Source: JBDHWG01 sp039810085
Lineage (GTDB): Bacteria > Chloroflexota > Anaerolineae > Epilineales > JAHCIE01
Length of the DNA: 64,000 nucleotides
NCBI GenBank assembly: GCA_039810085.1
Contig: JBDHWG010000002.1
Coordinates: forward strand, 237,370-301,369
Direction of reading: 5' to 3'
Shown in pieces: positions 15,956 through 23,976 of this stretch (the first letter of the stretch is position 1; each line of letters opens with the position of its first letter). The notes under the pieces are model-generated. The model was not told the origin of the DNA and ran no database searches. It was given only the letters and a program-made list of their open reading frames with translations. Made by a program: the position numbers and the translations under genes.

Positions 15956-18900
15956 ATGCAACGCAGCTTCATCTGGCTCCTACTGCTCAGCGGTCTGGTC
16001 TGGTTCGTGATTGGCCTGTCTGGCGCTGCCAGCGGCGTTTCCGCCGCCAGCGACACGGCTTCAAGTGACGGTTACGTGCCGGGCCGCATCCTTGTCGGCT
16101 ACCGCGCTGCCGCGTCGGCCAAGGGCCGCACCTCGGTCGAAGCCATCGGCGGCAAGGTGACGGACAGCCTGCCGACCTTGAACATCGACGCGGTGAGCGT
16201 TCCGACCGACCGCCTGGACAGCGCCCTGGCGACGCTGCAAGCAGACTCGGCGATTGCATTCGCCGAGCGCGACCCGATTGTGCGCCTCTACACCCCGGCC
16301 CACACCTGGCAACCCAATGATCCGTTCCTCCGCGACCAGTGGGGGCTAGACCGCACCGGTGTGCCCGCGGCCTGGGATCTGACGCGCGGCAACCCGAACA
16401 TCGTTGTCGCGGTCCTCGACACCGGCGTCGATGCCAAACATGAGGACCTGCGCGGCCAGCTTGTCGACGGGTATGACTTCGTACGCAACCAGCGTATTCC
16501 AGACGACGACAACGGCCACGGCACGCACGTCACCGGCATCATTGCCGCAGCGGCGAACAACGGCGTGGGCATCAGCGGGGTTGCCCCCAACAGCCGCGTC
16601 ATGCCCATCAAGGTCATGTCGGCGATGGGCAACGGCAGCCACTTCATCATCGCCCAGGGCATCGAGCACGCGCTGCGCAACGGGGCGCGCATCCTGAACC
16701 TCAGCATGGGTGGCGACACGCCATCACAGACGCTCAAGTCGGCCGTCGATCACGCCTGGGAAGTTGGTGCGCTCGTCGTCGCTGCGTCGGGCAACGACAA
16801 CACCGACAAGCCAAGCTATCCCGCCGCGTGGCCAAACGTCGTGTCCGTGGGGGCGCTTAATACCGATGACACCCGCGCGCCGTTCTCGAACTATGGCGCG
16901 ACGATCTCGGTCGTCGCGCCGGGCGTCGCCATCCTGAGCACCCTGCCCGGCGACCGCTACGAAGCGTGGCCTGGAACGTCCATGGCGGCCCCGTTCGTCA
17001 GCGGCATTGCTGCGCTGCTCTGGTCACGCTACCCCAATCTGACCAACGTCGAGGTGCGCGAGCGCCTGCTCAGCACCGCTGAGCACGTGGGCACGTCCAT
17101 CTATGACCCCACAGGTCACAACGTCGAGTTTGGCTACGGCCTCATCAACGCGGCCCAGGCCGTGGGCCTCGACTTCACGCCCCCTACGCCCGGCGCAACG
17201 CGCCCAACGCCCACTGCGACGACCTGTCCCATTCCGGGCTTGCTGCCCGAAGAGCAGGCGATGCTGGACGCCATCAATCAAGTCCGCGTCGCCGCCGGCA
17301 TGCCTGTGCTCAACCTGGACATGCGGCTCGCCGCCGCGGCGCGGGCCCACAGCCAGGACATGGCCGTCCACAATAGCCTCAGCCACACGGGAAGTGATGG
17401 CTCCGCGCTGCAAAGCCGCATCGTCAACGCGGGCTACCCGCTCGCCTCGGCTAGCGAGCTAGTTGCCGGGGCCGAGCCGAGCGCCCGCAACCTGGTCGCC
17501 CTCTGGATGGACAGACCCGACTATCGCAACATCGTGCTCAACACATGGCAAGATATCGGGGTCGGCTTTGTCACACAGCCCGACACCGATTTCTACTACT
17601 TCTGGACGGTCAACGTTGGCACGCGGCAAGCCAACGCGCCCCCGCCGACGCCCGTCCAACCGCTCTGCCCAACGGTTGCGCCTGGCAGTCCGACGCCAAC
17701 CTTCACGCCGCGACCGACGCAGACACCGACGATCACGCCGACCCCGCCGGGCCTGTTCACCCAACAGATTAGTCCCGCCGCCGATAGCGTCGGTTGGGTA
17801 CGCAGCGACACGCCCGATACTAACTTCTTCGGCGACAACGACACGTTCACCGGCAGCCTGAGCGGGCGCATCTTCCATGGCGCGGTTCAGTTTGACCTGT
17901 CGAGCCTGCCGCCCAACGCCCACATCCAGCGCGCTCAACTGCGCCTGACAGGGCGCGACGCCCAAAATCGCCAGGCCGGAACTTGGACCATCCAACTCCT
18001 GACGGCGGATGCCGACTATGGCTGGCCGACCCACGGCTATGCCGTCATCGGTGGCCTGACGGCCCACAGTCCCCTTGCCTCATTCTCCGCTGGTGAGCTC
18101 GGCGAGGGCATCACGAACAGCATGGACTTCGGCGTCGATCAGCTCCTAGAGCTCAACACGCGCCTGGTCTCGACGCACCGGGTTTCGTTCCGCTTCGACG
18201 GTCCTACAGCGGGCAACAGCCTGTTCAGTTGGGACACCGGCTATGGAGCAGGGAGTACGCAGCCCGGCCCGGTGCTCTGGGTGGCGTACAGCCTCGATGG
18301 GCCGCCACCCGCCACCCCGACGCCTCGCGCCCCAACCAGCACCCCCACACCGACGGCGACAGCTGCGCCGCCGACCAGCACACCTGTGCCGACGCTTGGG
18401 CCAAATGGGGACGTGACAATCCAGATTCCGGTGCAGCCGTCATACGCCGGTTGGGTCGTCAGCTACGAGGGGCGCGGCAATCACCTGGGCGATGATGACA
18501 TGTATGTGGGTGTCTACGACGGGGCGCAATACCTCGGCGCGTTCCAGTTCGATCTGTCGGCGCTTCCCCCCGGCGCCGAGGTGAACTGGGCCACCTTGTT
18601 CCTCATGGGCCGTTCGAGCCGCTACACAAGCCAGGGTGGCGACTTCAAGCCCACGCTTCTCGACAGCAGCGCCGACGCGCTCTGGCCGGGGCTATCCTAC
18701 CCTGCTCTCCGCGACGCGCAAACAAGCCTCGCGCTCGGCCCCGTTCTCCACGGCGAGGACCTTGCCGTCGGCCCGCCTTATTTCTACCGCTTCGACGCCG
18801 CCGCGTTAGCGGCGCTCACGCAACGCGTTGGCACGACCCGGCGGCTGTCCTTCCGCCTGGACGGGCCAACGGACGGCGACGATAACTTGTTCAGTTGGAG

Positions 18901-18982
18901 CAGCGGCGCGGGCGGCGTCGGACCTGTCCTGACGATTAACTACTCACTTCCTCCTGCAAGCCAGCGTCCCGCTCAGAAATAA
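15956..18982 (+). CDS. Secreted subtilase fused to a CAP domain and two C-terminal beta modules
   Basis: A 1008-residue multidomain protein. Signal peptide 1-30; propeptide about 41-112 (VPGRILVGYR...AERDPIVRLY); S8 protease 118-405 with an intact triad: Asp155 in AVLDTGVD, His188 in NGHGTHVTG, Ser342 in GTSMAAPFVSG, and oxyanion Asn280. A Thr-Pro linker leads to a CAP/SCP-like domain at 431-556 (LDAINQVRVAAGMPVLNLD, HNSLSHTGSDGS). After another linker come two copies of a beta module, 601-780 and 816-1000, each with QFDLSSLPPxA or QFDLSALPPGA, FRFDGP or FRLDGP, LFSW and a closing strand. The same module occurs in the stalk proteins at 23977 and 27270. It probably works outside the cell, perhaps maturing surface proteins. 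The module may anchor or target it. Confidence 0.92.
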   Translation: MQRSFIWLLLLSGLVWFVIGLSGAASGVSAASDTASSDGYVPGRILVGYRAAASAKGRTSVEAIGGKVTDSLPTLNIDAVSVPTDRLDSALATLQADSAIAFAERDPIVRLYTPAHTWQPNDPFLRDQWGLDRTGVPAAWDLTRGNPNIVVAVLDTGVDAKHEDLRGQLVDGYDFVRNQRIPDDDNGHGTHVTGIIAAAANNGVGISGVAPNSRVMPIKVMSAMGNGSHFIIAQGIEHALRNGARILNLSMGGDTPSQTLKSAVDHAWEVGALVVAASGNDNTDKPSYPAAWPNVVSVGALNTDDTRAPFSNYGATISVVAPGVAILSTLPGDRYEAWPGTSMAAPFVSGIAALLWSRYPNLTNVEVRERLLSTAEHVGTSIYDPTGHNVEFGYGLINAAQAVGLDFTPPTPGATRPTPTATTCPIPGLLPEEQAMLDAINQVRVAAGMPVLNLDMRLAAAARAHSQDMAVHNSLSHTGSDGSALQSRIVNAGYPLASASELVAGAEPSARNLVALWMDRPDYRNIVLNTWQDIGVGFVTQPDTDFYYFWTVNVGTRQANAPPPTPVQPLCPTVAPGSPTPTFTPRPTQTPTITPTPPGLFTQQISPAADSVGWVRSDTPDTNFFGDNDTFTGSLSGRIFHGAVQFDLSSLPPNAHIQRAQLRLTGRDAQNRQAGTWTIQLLTADADYGWPTHGYAVIGGLTAHSPLASFSAGELGEGITNSMDFGVDQLLELNTRLVSTHRVSFRFDGPTAGNSLFSWDTGYGAGSTQPGPVLWVAYSLDGPPPATPTPRAPTSTPTPTATAAPPTSTPVPTLGPNGDVTIQIPVQPSYAGWVVSYEGRGNHLGDDDMYVGVYDGAQYLGAFQFDLSALPPGAEVNWATLFLMGRSSRYTSQGGDFKPTLLDSSADALWPGLSYPALRDAQTSLALGPVLHGEDLAVGPPYFYRFDAAALAALTQRVGTTRRLSFRLDGPTDGDDNLFSWSSGAGGVGPVLTINYSLPPASQRPAQK

Positions 18983-18984
18983 AC

Positions 18985-19015
18985 GAGCGCGCCACGGAGT
19001 ACCCGTGGCGCGCTC
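18985..19015. terminator. Shared bidirectional terminator hairpin
   Basis: GAGCGCGCCACGG at 18985-18997 pairs perfectly with CCGTGGCGCGCTC at 19003-19015, a 13-bp stem with a 5-base loop. It lies two bases past the subtilase-CAP stop and 37 bases past the stop of the convergent gene. The minus-strand tail GTTTATTTCT is T-rich, so it best serves the minus gene 19053-21047. Confidence 0.75.
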
Positions 19016-19052
19016 CTGCTTCAGCGGTCTATCGCCGACTCGAACAGCCCGT

Positions 19053-21047
19053 CTACTCGAGAGGCGGCCGAGGGGCGCAGCCACCCGTGATACCGCGCCC
19101 GCATTGCACTATCCGAAATATGGCCGGTAGGTAGATGTTGTACGCCTTCGGCGCCTTGATCGTGATCTGCAGAGCGTTGAACGGCGGAACAATGATGTTG
19201 GTCCCCACTACGCGCGCGATGACGCCGACAGTCGTATTCGCGCCGCCCGGCGTTGCCGTTAGCTTGGCGCGCGCGACCCCACCCGTTGTGGGAGCCTGCG
19301 TGACGATACCCTGGGAGTCGGTGGGATGGTCCCAGACGGCCTTACCCGCTGCGTCGAGAATAAACTCGACCATGGTGCCGTCAGCGACCGGGTTACCCTG
19401 AGCGTCCTTCACGACGGCCTCGACGAAGGTATACGGGGACTGGTCAGAGGTGTTCAGGTACAGCGTCGTGCTGTACGTGTCCTGCACGCGGAGTTGGATG
19501 TTGGCCGGGTCGCCCGCGATGGTAATCTGCAACAGCGCCTGAGCTGTTGTGCCCGGCACCTGGGCCGTAATCGTCGCGTTGGCGCTGTTCGACCCAGCGG
19601 TGAACATCGTGCGCGCGATACCGTCGAACACCGTTACAGACGGCGGGTTGAAGGTTCCAGCGCCGTTCGTGACGCTGAACTGGACAACGGTTCCGTCGGC
19701 GACGGGGTTGTTGTTCACGTCCACGACGCGGACCTCGATCTGGGTCTGCGCGCCCCGCTGGATGATGAGCGAGGTCTGCTGGCCCGACCCTGTCTGGAAG
19801 GTAATCGTGCGCGCCGGCCCTACAATGGCGACCTGGGCCGCCGTCTGGTTGGCGGACAGACCGGTGACGGTCACAACCGCGTTACCGGCTTGGTTGCCGG
19901 CCTGGAGCGTGGTCGAGGCCAAGCCATGCAAACCGCCCGACGAGGATGTGGTGGTCGAGGTGGGGGTGAGCGTGCCGAGCGTCGTGGCAAAGTTCACGTT
20001 GACGCCGTCAAGGACCGGCAGACACTGCGGGTCGAGCACCGTCGCGCGAATCTGCGACGTGTGAGTCGGCACGATGGTGACGTCCTGGGTATAGATGGTG
20101 GACGGCGCTGCCGTGAGGATGGCCGATTGCGCAAATGCGCTCGGATCTCCGACCTGCCACTCCCATGTATCGCGGCGCGTCGCCGTGGTGCTCGGTGGCA
20201 CAACTTGGAGCACAACCGATGTATACGTCTGCTGCACCGGCTGGTTCTGCGCGTTGTAGAGACACTGGTTGGTCAGCGGGACCGACAGGTTCGACAGGCC
20301 GCTGATCTGGGAGAGCGCCTGGGTGATGGCCGTCTGCGCGCTCTGCGTCTTCTGCTGAATGGTCTGCAAGTTCTGGTTGAAGCTTGTGACCTTAGAGGAA
20401 CAATCCTGGCCCGCCGGATTGCAGGCGCCGGCCGACACAATTGCGTCGGCGCGATTAATGGCCGTCTGCAAGTCACTCGACGCCTGCGCGAGAAGGGTCT
20501 TGGTCGCGTTGGGAACCTCGCTGAACGTCTGCATGCGCTCGGTGGCCAGGCGCGCCTGCGTCGCGGCGTACTGAACGGCGCTGACGCTGGTCAGCATAGC
20601 GTTGGTCACGCTGGTCGTTGCCGGGGCGATAGCCTGGGCGCTCGACTGCGCCGTCTGAGACTGGCTCGCGGCGATGGTGCGATACACCGTCATCATCTGG
20701 TCGCCACTGACCGAGAACGATTTCGTGGCGGACCCGACGTACGACGTATCCGTTTGGAACGTCTCGCTGTAGACCTCTAGACCGACGGGGTCCAGAACGG
20801 AGATAGTCGTCCGCCGCGCGATGGGGGTGTTGTCATTCCCCCGGATGTTGTAGGTGACGACGCCATTGACGGTCTTCGTGTCGCTTGGGAAGACACTCTC
20901 CGGCTGGCCGTTACGGACCATCCGAATCGTGACGTCATCGACCTGACTTGGCCCCACGGCCAACGCCGGCGCGGGCGCGCCTAGCGCGAGCCACAGAGCT
21001 GCCAACACTAACCCAAGGGCCAGTGTGGCGAATGCAGCTACTCGCAT
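19053..21047 (-). CDS. Secreted invasin-like protein with helical stalk, Big_1-type Ig domains and YLP tail
   Basis: A 664-residue exported protein. ATG 21047 follows AGGAGG and a signal peptide covers about 1-30. Residues 35-115 form a beta module (TIRMVRNGQPESVFPSDTK ... KSFSVSGDQMM). Residues 115-265 are alanine- and glutamine-rich helix, probably coiled coil. About 320-630 hold three bacterial Ig-like units of the invasin Big_1 kind, recognisable by VVDVNNNPVADGTVVQFSV, VKDAQGNPVADGTMVEFIL and similar. The end carries the NIYLPAIF tail and then about 22 cysteine- and proline-containing residues. It is probably an adhesin or matrix fibre component. The next gene in the same direction (21277-22818) shares the N-terminal module and helical region. 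Confidence 0.88.
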   Translation of the reverse strand: MRVAAFATLALGLVLAALWLALGAPAPALAVGPSQVDDVTIRMVRNGQPESVFPSDTKTVNGVVTYNIRGNDNTPIARRTTISVLDPVGLEVYSETFQTDTSYVGSATKSFSVSGDQMMTVYRTIAASQSQTAQSSAQAIAPATTSVTNAMLTSVSAVQYAATQARLATERMQTFSEVPNATKTLLAQASSDLQTAINRADAIVSAGACNPAGQDCSSKVTSFNQNLQTIQQKTQSAQTAITQALSQISGLSNLSVPLTNQCLYNAQNQPVQQTYTSVVLQVVPPSTTATRRDTWEWQVGDPSAFAQSAILTAAPSTIYTQDVTIVPTHTSQIRATVLDPQCLPVLDGVNVNFATTLGTLTPTSTTTSSSGGLHGLASTTLQAGNQAGNAVVTVTGLSANQTAAQVAIVGPARTITFQTGSGQQTSLIIQRGAQTQIEVRVVDVNNNPVADGTVVQFSVTNGAGTFNPPSVTVFDGIARTMFTAGSNSANATITAQVPGTTAQALLQITIAGDPANIQLRVQDTYSTTLYLNTSDQSPYTFVEAVVKDAQGNPVADGTMVEFILDAAGKAVWDHPTDSQGIVTQAPTTGGVARAKLTATPGGANTTVGVIARVVGTNIIVPPFNALQITIKAPKAYNIYLPAIFRIVQCGRGITGGCAPRPPLE

Positions 21048-21276
21048 TTGTCCAATCCTCCTAACATATAGTGAATGGGGTTATTTTGGCGGAGCCTCGA
21101 ATGGCTGCCCGACGGGGGGGCCGAGGCAGCCAACGGGCCAACAGGTGAGGCGATTAGAAATGCCCTGGCGTCCGCGAGAGCGGTAGCGCCCTTCCCTCCT
21201 TCGCCTGTGCCTGTCGGCCCTGAAGGTTCCGAGAGCCAACGAATATTTACAACCGCAATCCTTTCAGTCGGCGGCC

Positions 21277-22818
21277 CTACATGCGCCGCCGCATCCAGAG
21301 GGCAGCGCCGCCGAGGGCAGCCGCTACGACCACCAGGCCCATCATGAGCAGCGGCAGGCCGCCGCGGTCCGTTTGACCCAGCACGCGAGACGCGCCGCCC
21401 GCTTCAGGCGTCAACCGCGACAGGTCTACACCGCCGGCCAGCTTGGCGGCGGTCGCCGTCGCTGGCGCGCCAGCAGGAGCGGCTGTCCCGGCAGCGCGGG
21501 CCGTGGCGTTGGGTGTCGCACCGGCGGGCGCAGCGCCGACTGTCTTCTGTGCCGCAGCAGGTGTGGCGCTACCCGCGCCCGACGCGGGCTGCGCCCCTAC
21601 TGGAGCGGCGGTCGATCCTGGGGGTGGGGGCGCAGCGGTGACGACGGATGCGCCGCCACTCTGTGTCTTCGCTGCCCCCGACGCAGCCTGCGCCGCCGTC
21701 CCAGATGCAGCCTGCCCGGAAGCCGACTGGCCGGAGGCAGCCTGAGCCGATACAGCGGGCGCTGTCGCTGCCTGGGGAACAACAACCGCTGGTGTGGCTG
21801 TCGGCTGACTGTTCTGGACTGGCGCTGTCGTCGCCGTTGGCTGCTGGCTGTTTTGGACTGGCGCTGTCGTCGCCGTCGGCTGCTGGTTGTTTTGGGCTGG
21901 CGCTGTCGTCGCCGTCGGCTGCTGGCTATTCTGGGTCGGCGCGGTCGTCGGTGTGCGTGTCGGGACGTTCCCCGGCCGCATTTCCGTCGCCACAGGCCGG
22001 CCGGTCGGCTGCGGCGTGCTGGTCGGCAAGGCATAGCTGCTCACCGTCCAGGCCAGTGTTTGAGCAATCCCGTTGTTAACCTCAATGTTGAGCGTCCGTG
22101 TGGCTGCGGAGTTCGTCACCACGGCGGGTATATCGTCGGCAAGGGCAATGTTCGTTTGCGACTTGAGCTTGTCCAGCGCTTCCTTGATCTTGCCCGACGC
22201 GGTGTTAGCGGCCGTCGTCGCCTTCCCCACGTCCAGCGTGCCGTTCGCCGAGAGAGCCTGCAGAGCCTGCGCCAGAGCGGCATCGGCGTCCGATAGCGGG
22301 GTCATGACCCCAGGGACGATGGCCTCATAACGCTGGAGACTCTGGACAGGCTTCCGCAACCCACTGACGACCTGTTGGGCCTCCGAGAGGGTCTCGCGCT
22401 CCTGGGGCGAGCTTGGGTTTGCCTTCACTGCCTGCACCTTGCTGACAAGACCCTGTTGATCCGGGTCCGCGAGGGCGCGCAGGTTAGCGAGCACCTGATC
22501 CCCTGTCACCTTCCACGTCACTGAACCGTTCCCGCCGTGCGTCTCGGCTGGCGGCGCGAGCTTGTTTCCTGCCGCGTCAGCCAGCTCGACGCTCAACTTC
22601 GTGTTGTCCGGTAGATTCTGGTAGTCCACGACGATGCTGAACTCTTTCGAGCCGCTGGGGATGGTGCAGACGCGCTGCGCCGCCGGGCCAGAGCAGGCGC
22701 TCGAACCATCCGCCTTTAGCATGTCAAATCTTGTGATTGGGTTGCTCTGGGCCTGGCCGACGCCCGCCCAGAGCAAGCCAATCGCAAGCGCAACGAACAC
22801 AGCGATGAATCGCTTCAC
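21277..22818 (-). CDS. Exported, C-terminally membrane-anchored stalk protein
   Basis: A 513-residue protein. GTG 22818 with AAAGGAG upstream opens a signal peptide ending near GQAQS. Residues 25-110 are a beta module related to that of 19053-21047 (VTWKVTGDQVLANL against KSFSVSGDQMMTVY). Residues 110-235 are helical. About 270-350 are Thr-Pro-Gln repeats (QNSQQPTATTAPV units). An Ala-Ser-Gly-Pro-rich spacer follows, then a single C-terminal membrane helix (LPLLMMGLVVVAAALGGAALWM) closed by RRRM. It therefore spans from membrane to surface, with its N-terminal domain held outside. It sits 52 bases downstream of 22871-23551, which has the same N-out, C-anchor layout. Confidence 0.85.
   Translation of the reverse strand: MKRFIAVFVALAIGLLWAGVGQAQSNPITRFDMLKADGSSACSGPAAQRVCTIPSGSKEFSIVVDYQNLPDNTKLSVELADAAGNKLAPPAETHGGNGSVTWKVTGDQVLANLRALADPDQQGLVSKVQAVKANPSSPQERETLSEAQQVVSGLRKPVQSLQRYEAIVPGVMTPLSDADAALAQALQALSANGTLDVGKATTAANTASGKIKEALDKLKSQTNIALADDIPAVVTNSAATRTLNIEVNNGIAQTLAWTVSSYALPTSTPQPTGRPVATEMRPGNVPTRTPTTAPTQNSQQPTATTAPAQNNQQPTATTAPVQNSQQPTATTAPVQNSQPTATPAVVVPQAATAPAVSAQAASGQSASGQAASGTAAQAASGAAKTQSGGASVVTAAPPPPGSTAAPVGAQPASGAGSATPAAAQKTVGAAPAGATPNATARAAGTAAPAGAPATATAAKLAGGVDLSRLTPEAGGASRVLGQTDRGGLPLLMMGLVVVAAALGGAALWMRRRM
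21803..21955. repeat. In-frame 39-bp tandem repeat inside the anchored stalk protein
   Basis: About four copies of a 39-base unit (one is 36) start near 21803, 21839, 21878 and 21917. Each encodes the 13-residue QNSQQPTATTAPV-type unit. The copies are nearly identical at DNA level, so length variation by slippage or recombination is plausible and would keep the reading frame. Confidence 0.75.
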
Positions 22819-22870
22819 AGTCCCCGTCTCCTTTCAGTCACCACAAGTCCTCGAAGTGTCCCGACGCCGC

Positions 22871-23551
22871 TTACTTGCCTGGTCGCGGGGCGGTCATGAA
22901 ACCGCGCACCGCCCAGACAACGAGCGCCAGCAACCCCAGCGCCAGGATGCCTGCCCCAATCAACAGCGGCATCGACATACCGGCATCTGCGTTCACGGCG
23001 GTCGTCGCCGCTGATGCGCCAGCCGGCGCGACAGGTTGGGCGGCATTCGTCTGGCTCGCTGCGTTGGCGGGATTGGCCGGGTTCGCTACCTTGGCCTGGG
23101 CCGCGCTGATCGGCGCGTCCGTGGGCTTGGCCGGCGGCTCGCCGACGTACCACTCGCTTGTTTCTGAAAGGAAGAACTGCCCGTTTACGCCAATGGAGCC
23201 GTTTGTGACATAGGCCCCGTCAGGAAGCGGATCGCTTGGCTTGATTTCGATGTTCTCGCGCCCGGCGCCAGAGTACTTCTTCGACGTCACGTAAATGATC
23301 TGGCCCTTCGGGTCGTACACCTTGACCTGGATTTCCGTGTCGGCTGCGTCCTTGTAATCGAACACGACGAACACCGACTTGGCTCCAGTGGGAAATACCT
23401 CCAACGGCGTGCCGTTGGCCTTGTCGCTCATCCAGATGTTCTGGATCGCCCGGACGGCGCCGTCCTGGCTCTGAGGCGCGGCCTGGGTGGCCGTCGCGGC
23501 CAGGGCCAGAACAACAAGACTGAGCAGCAGAGTGATAGCTCGATGGCGCAT
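22871..23551 (-). CDS. Small exported protein with one beta module and C-terminal membrane anchor
   Basis: A 226-residue protein. Signal peptide 1-25 (ITLLLSLVVLALAATATQA). Residues 35-140 are a single beta domain that begins NIWMSDKANGTPLEVFP and continues FVVFDYKDAADTEIQVKVYDPKG. A short Ala-Pro spacer follows, then a membrane helix (LLIGAGILALGLLALVVWAV) and a basic end. It is the simplest version of the module that starts the larger proteins nearby, so it may be the core subunit. ATG 23551 has GGAGG at a long spacing of about 12. It is the first gene of a likely transcription unit with 21277-22818. Confidence 0.85.
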   Translation of the reverse strand: MRHRAITLLLSLVVLALAATATQAAPQSQDGAVRAIQNIWMSDKANGTPLEVFPTGAKSVFVVFDYKDAADTEIQVKVYDPKGQIIYVTSKKYSGAGRENIEIKPSDPLPDGAYVTNGSIGVNGQFFLSETSEWYVGEPPAKPTDAPISAAQAKVANPANPANAASQTNAAQPVAPAGASAATTAVNADAGMSMPLLIGAGILALGLLALVVWAVRGFMTAPRPGK

Positions 23552-23976
23552 GGGTTTCTATGTCCTCCCTCTGTGTGTGGGCAGCGCCTTGGCTCGTTCC
23601 GCCGCTCTGCCCTAACTAAACACGCGACTCCTTAAAGTTATATTAAGACTGGTTTAGCCGTCGATTAACCTATACAAAATTGTGAAGGTGTGAAGGTCGG
23701 GCAGTTTCCAGACACACGATAAGGGGGAGCTCGGCGGGAGCCCCCCCTTCGGCTCAAGTGTCGCGGCGACCCGTCCATCGGGTACGCCGAATGAAACTAC
23801 CCTCCATACAGTCTCGGAGAAACAGCGGCGGCCCGAGAGGTTGCACGGCGGCTAGCACCCTCTAAAACGCACCGGGCCGCTCGAAGATACGGGCACACGT
23901 TGCCCAATTCCCGCGCTTCTGCGGCCTTCCGGTCACAGCATTCGTCCCAGCCAGGCAGAGTGGGGCAGGAAAGCGG
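23552..23976. other. Intergenic region with hairpins and an AT-rich promoter-like patch
   Basis: This 425-base stretch contains no convincing gene. Bases 23625-23690 are AT-rich and probably hold the promoter of the minus-strand 23551 unit, although no clear -35/-10 pair stands out. AAGGGGG at 23721-23727 and CCCCCTT at 23743-23749 form a hairpin. GCGGCCCG at 23828-23835 and CGGGCCGC at 23873-23880 form another with a long loop. Either could end the transcript coming from 27228. Confidence 0.5.

Noticed and set aside
19326..20780. 484-codon + strand frame inside the invasin-like gene
   Set aside because: The minus-strand gene has signal peptide, Ig-like repeats and ribosome-binding site; the + frame is Arg/Gly-rich and featureless.
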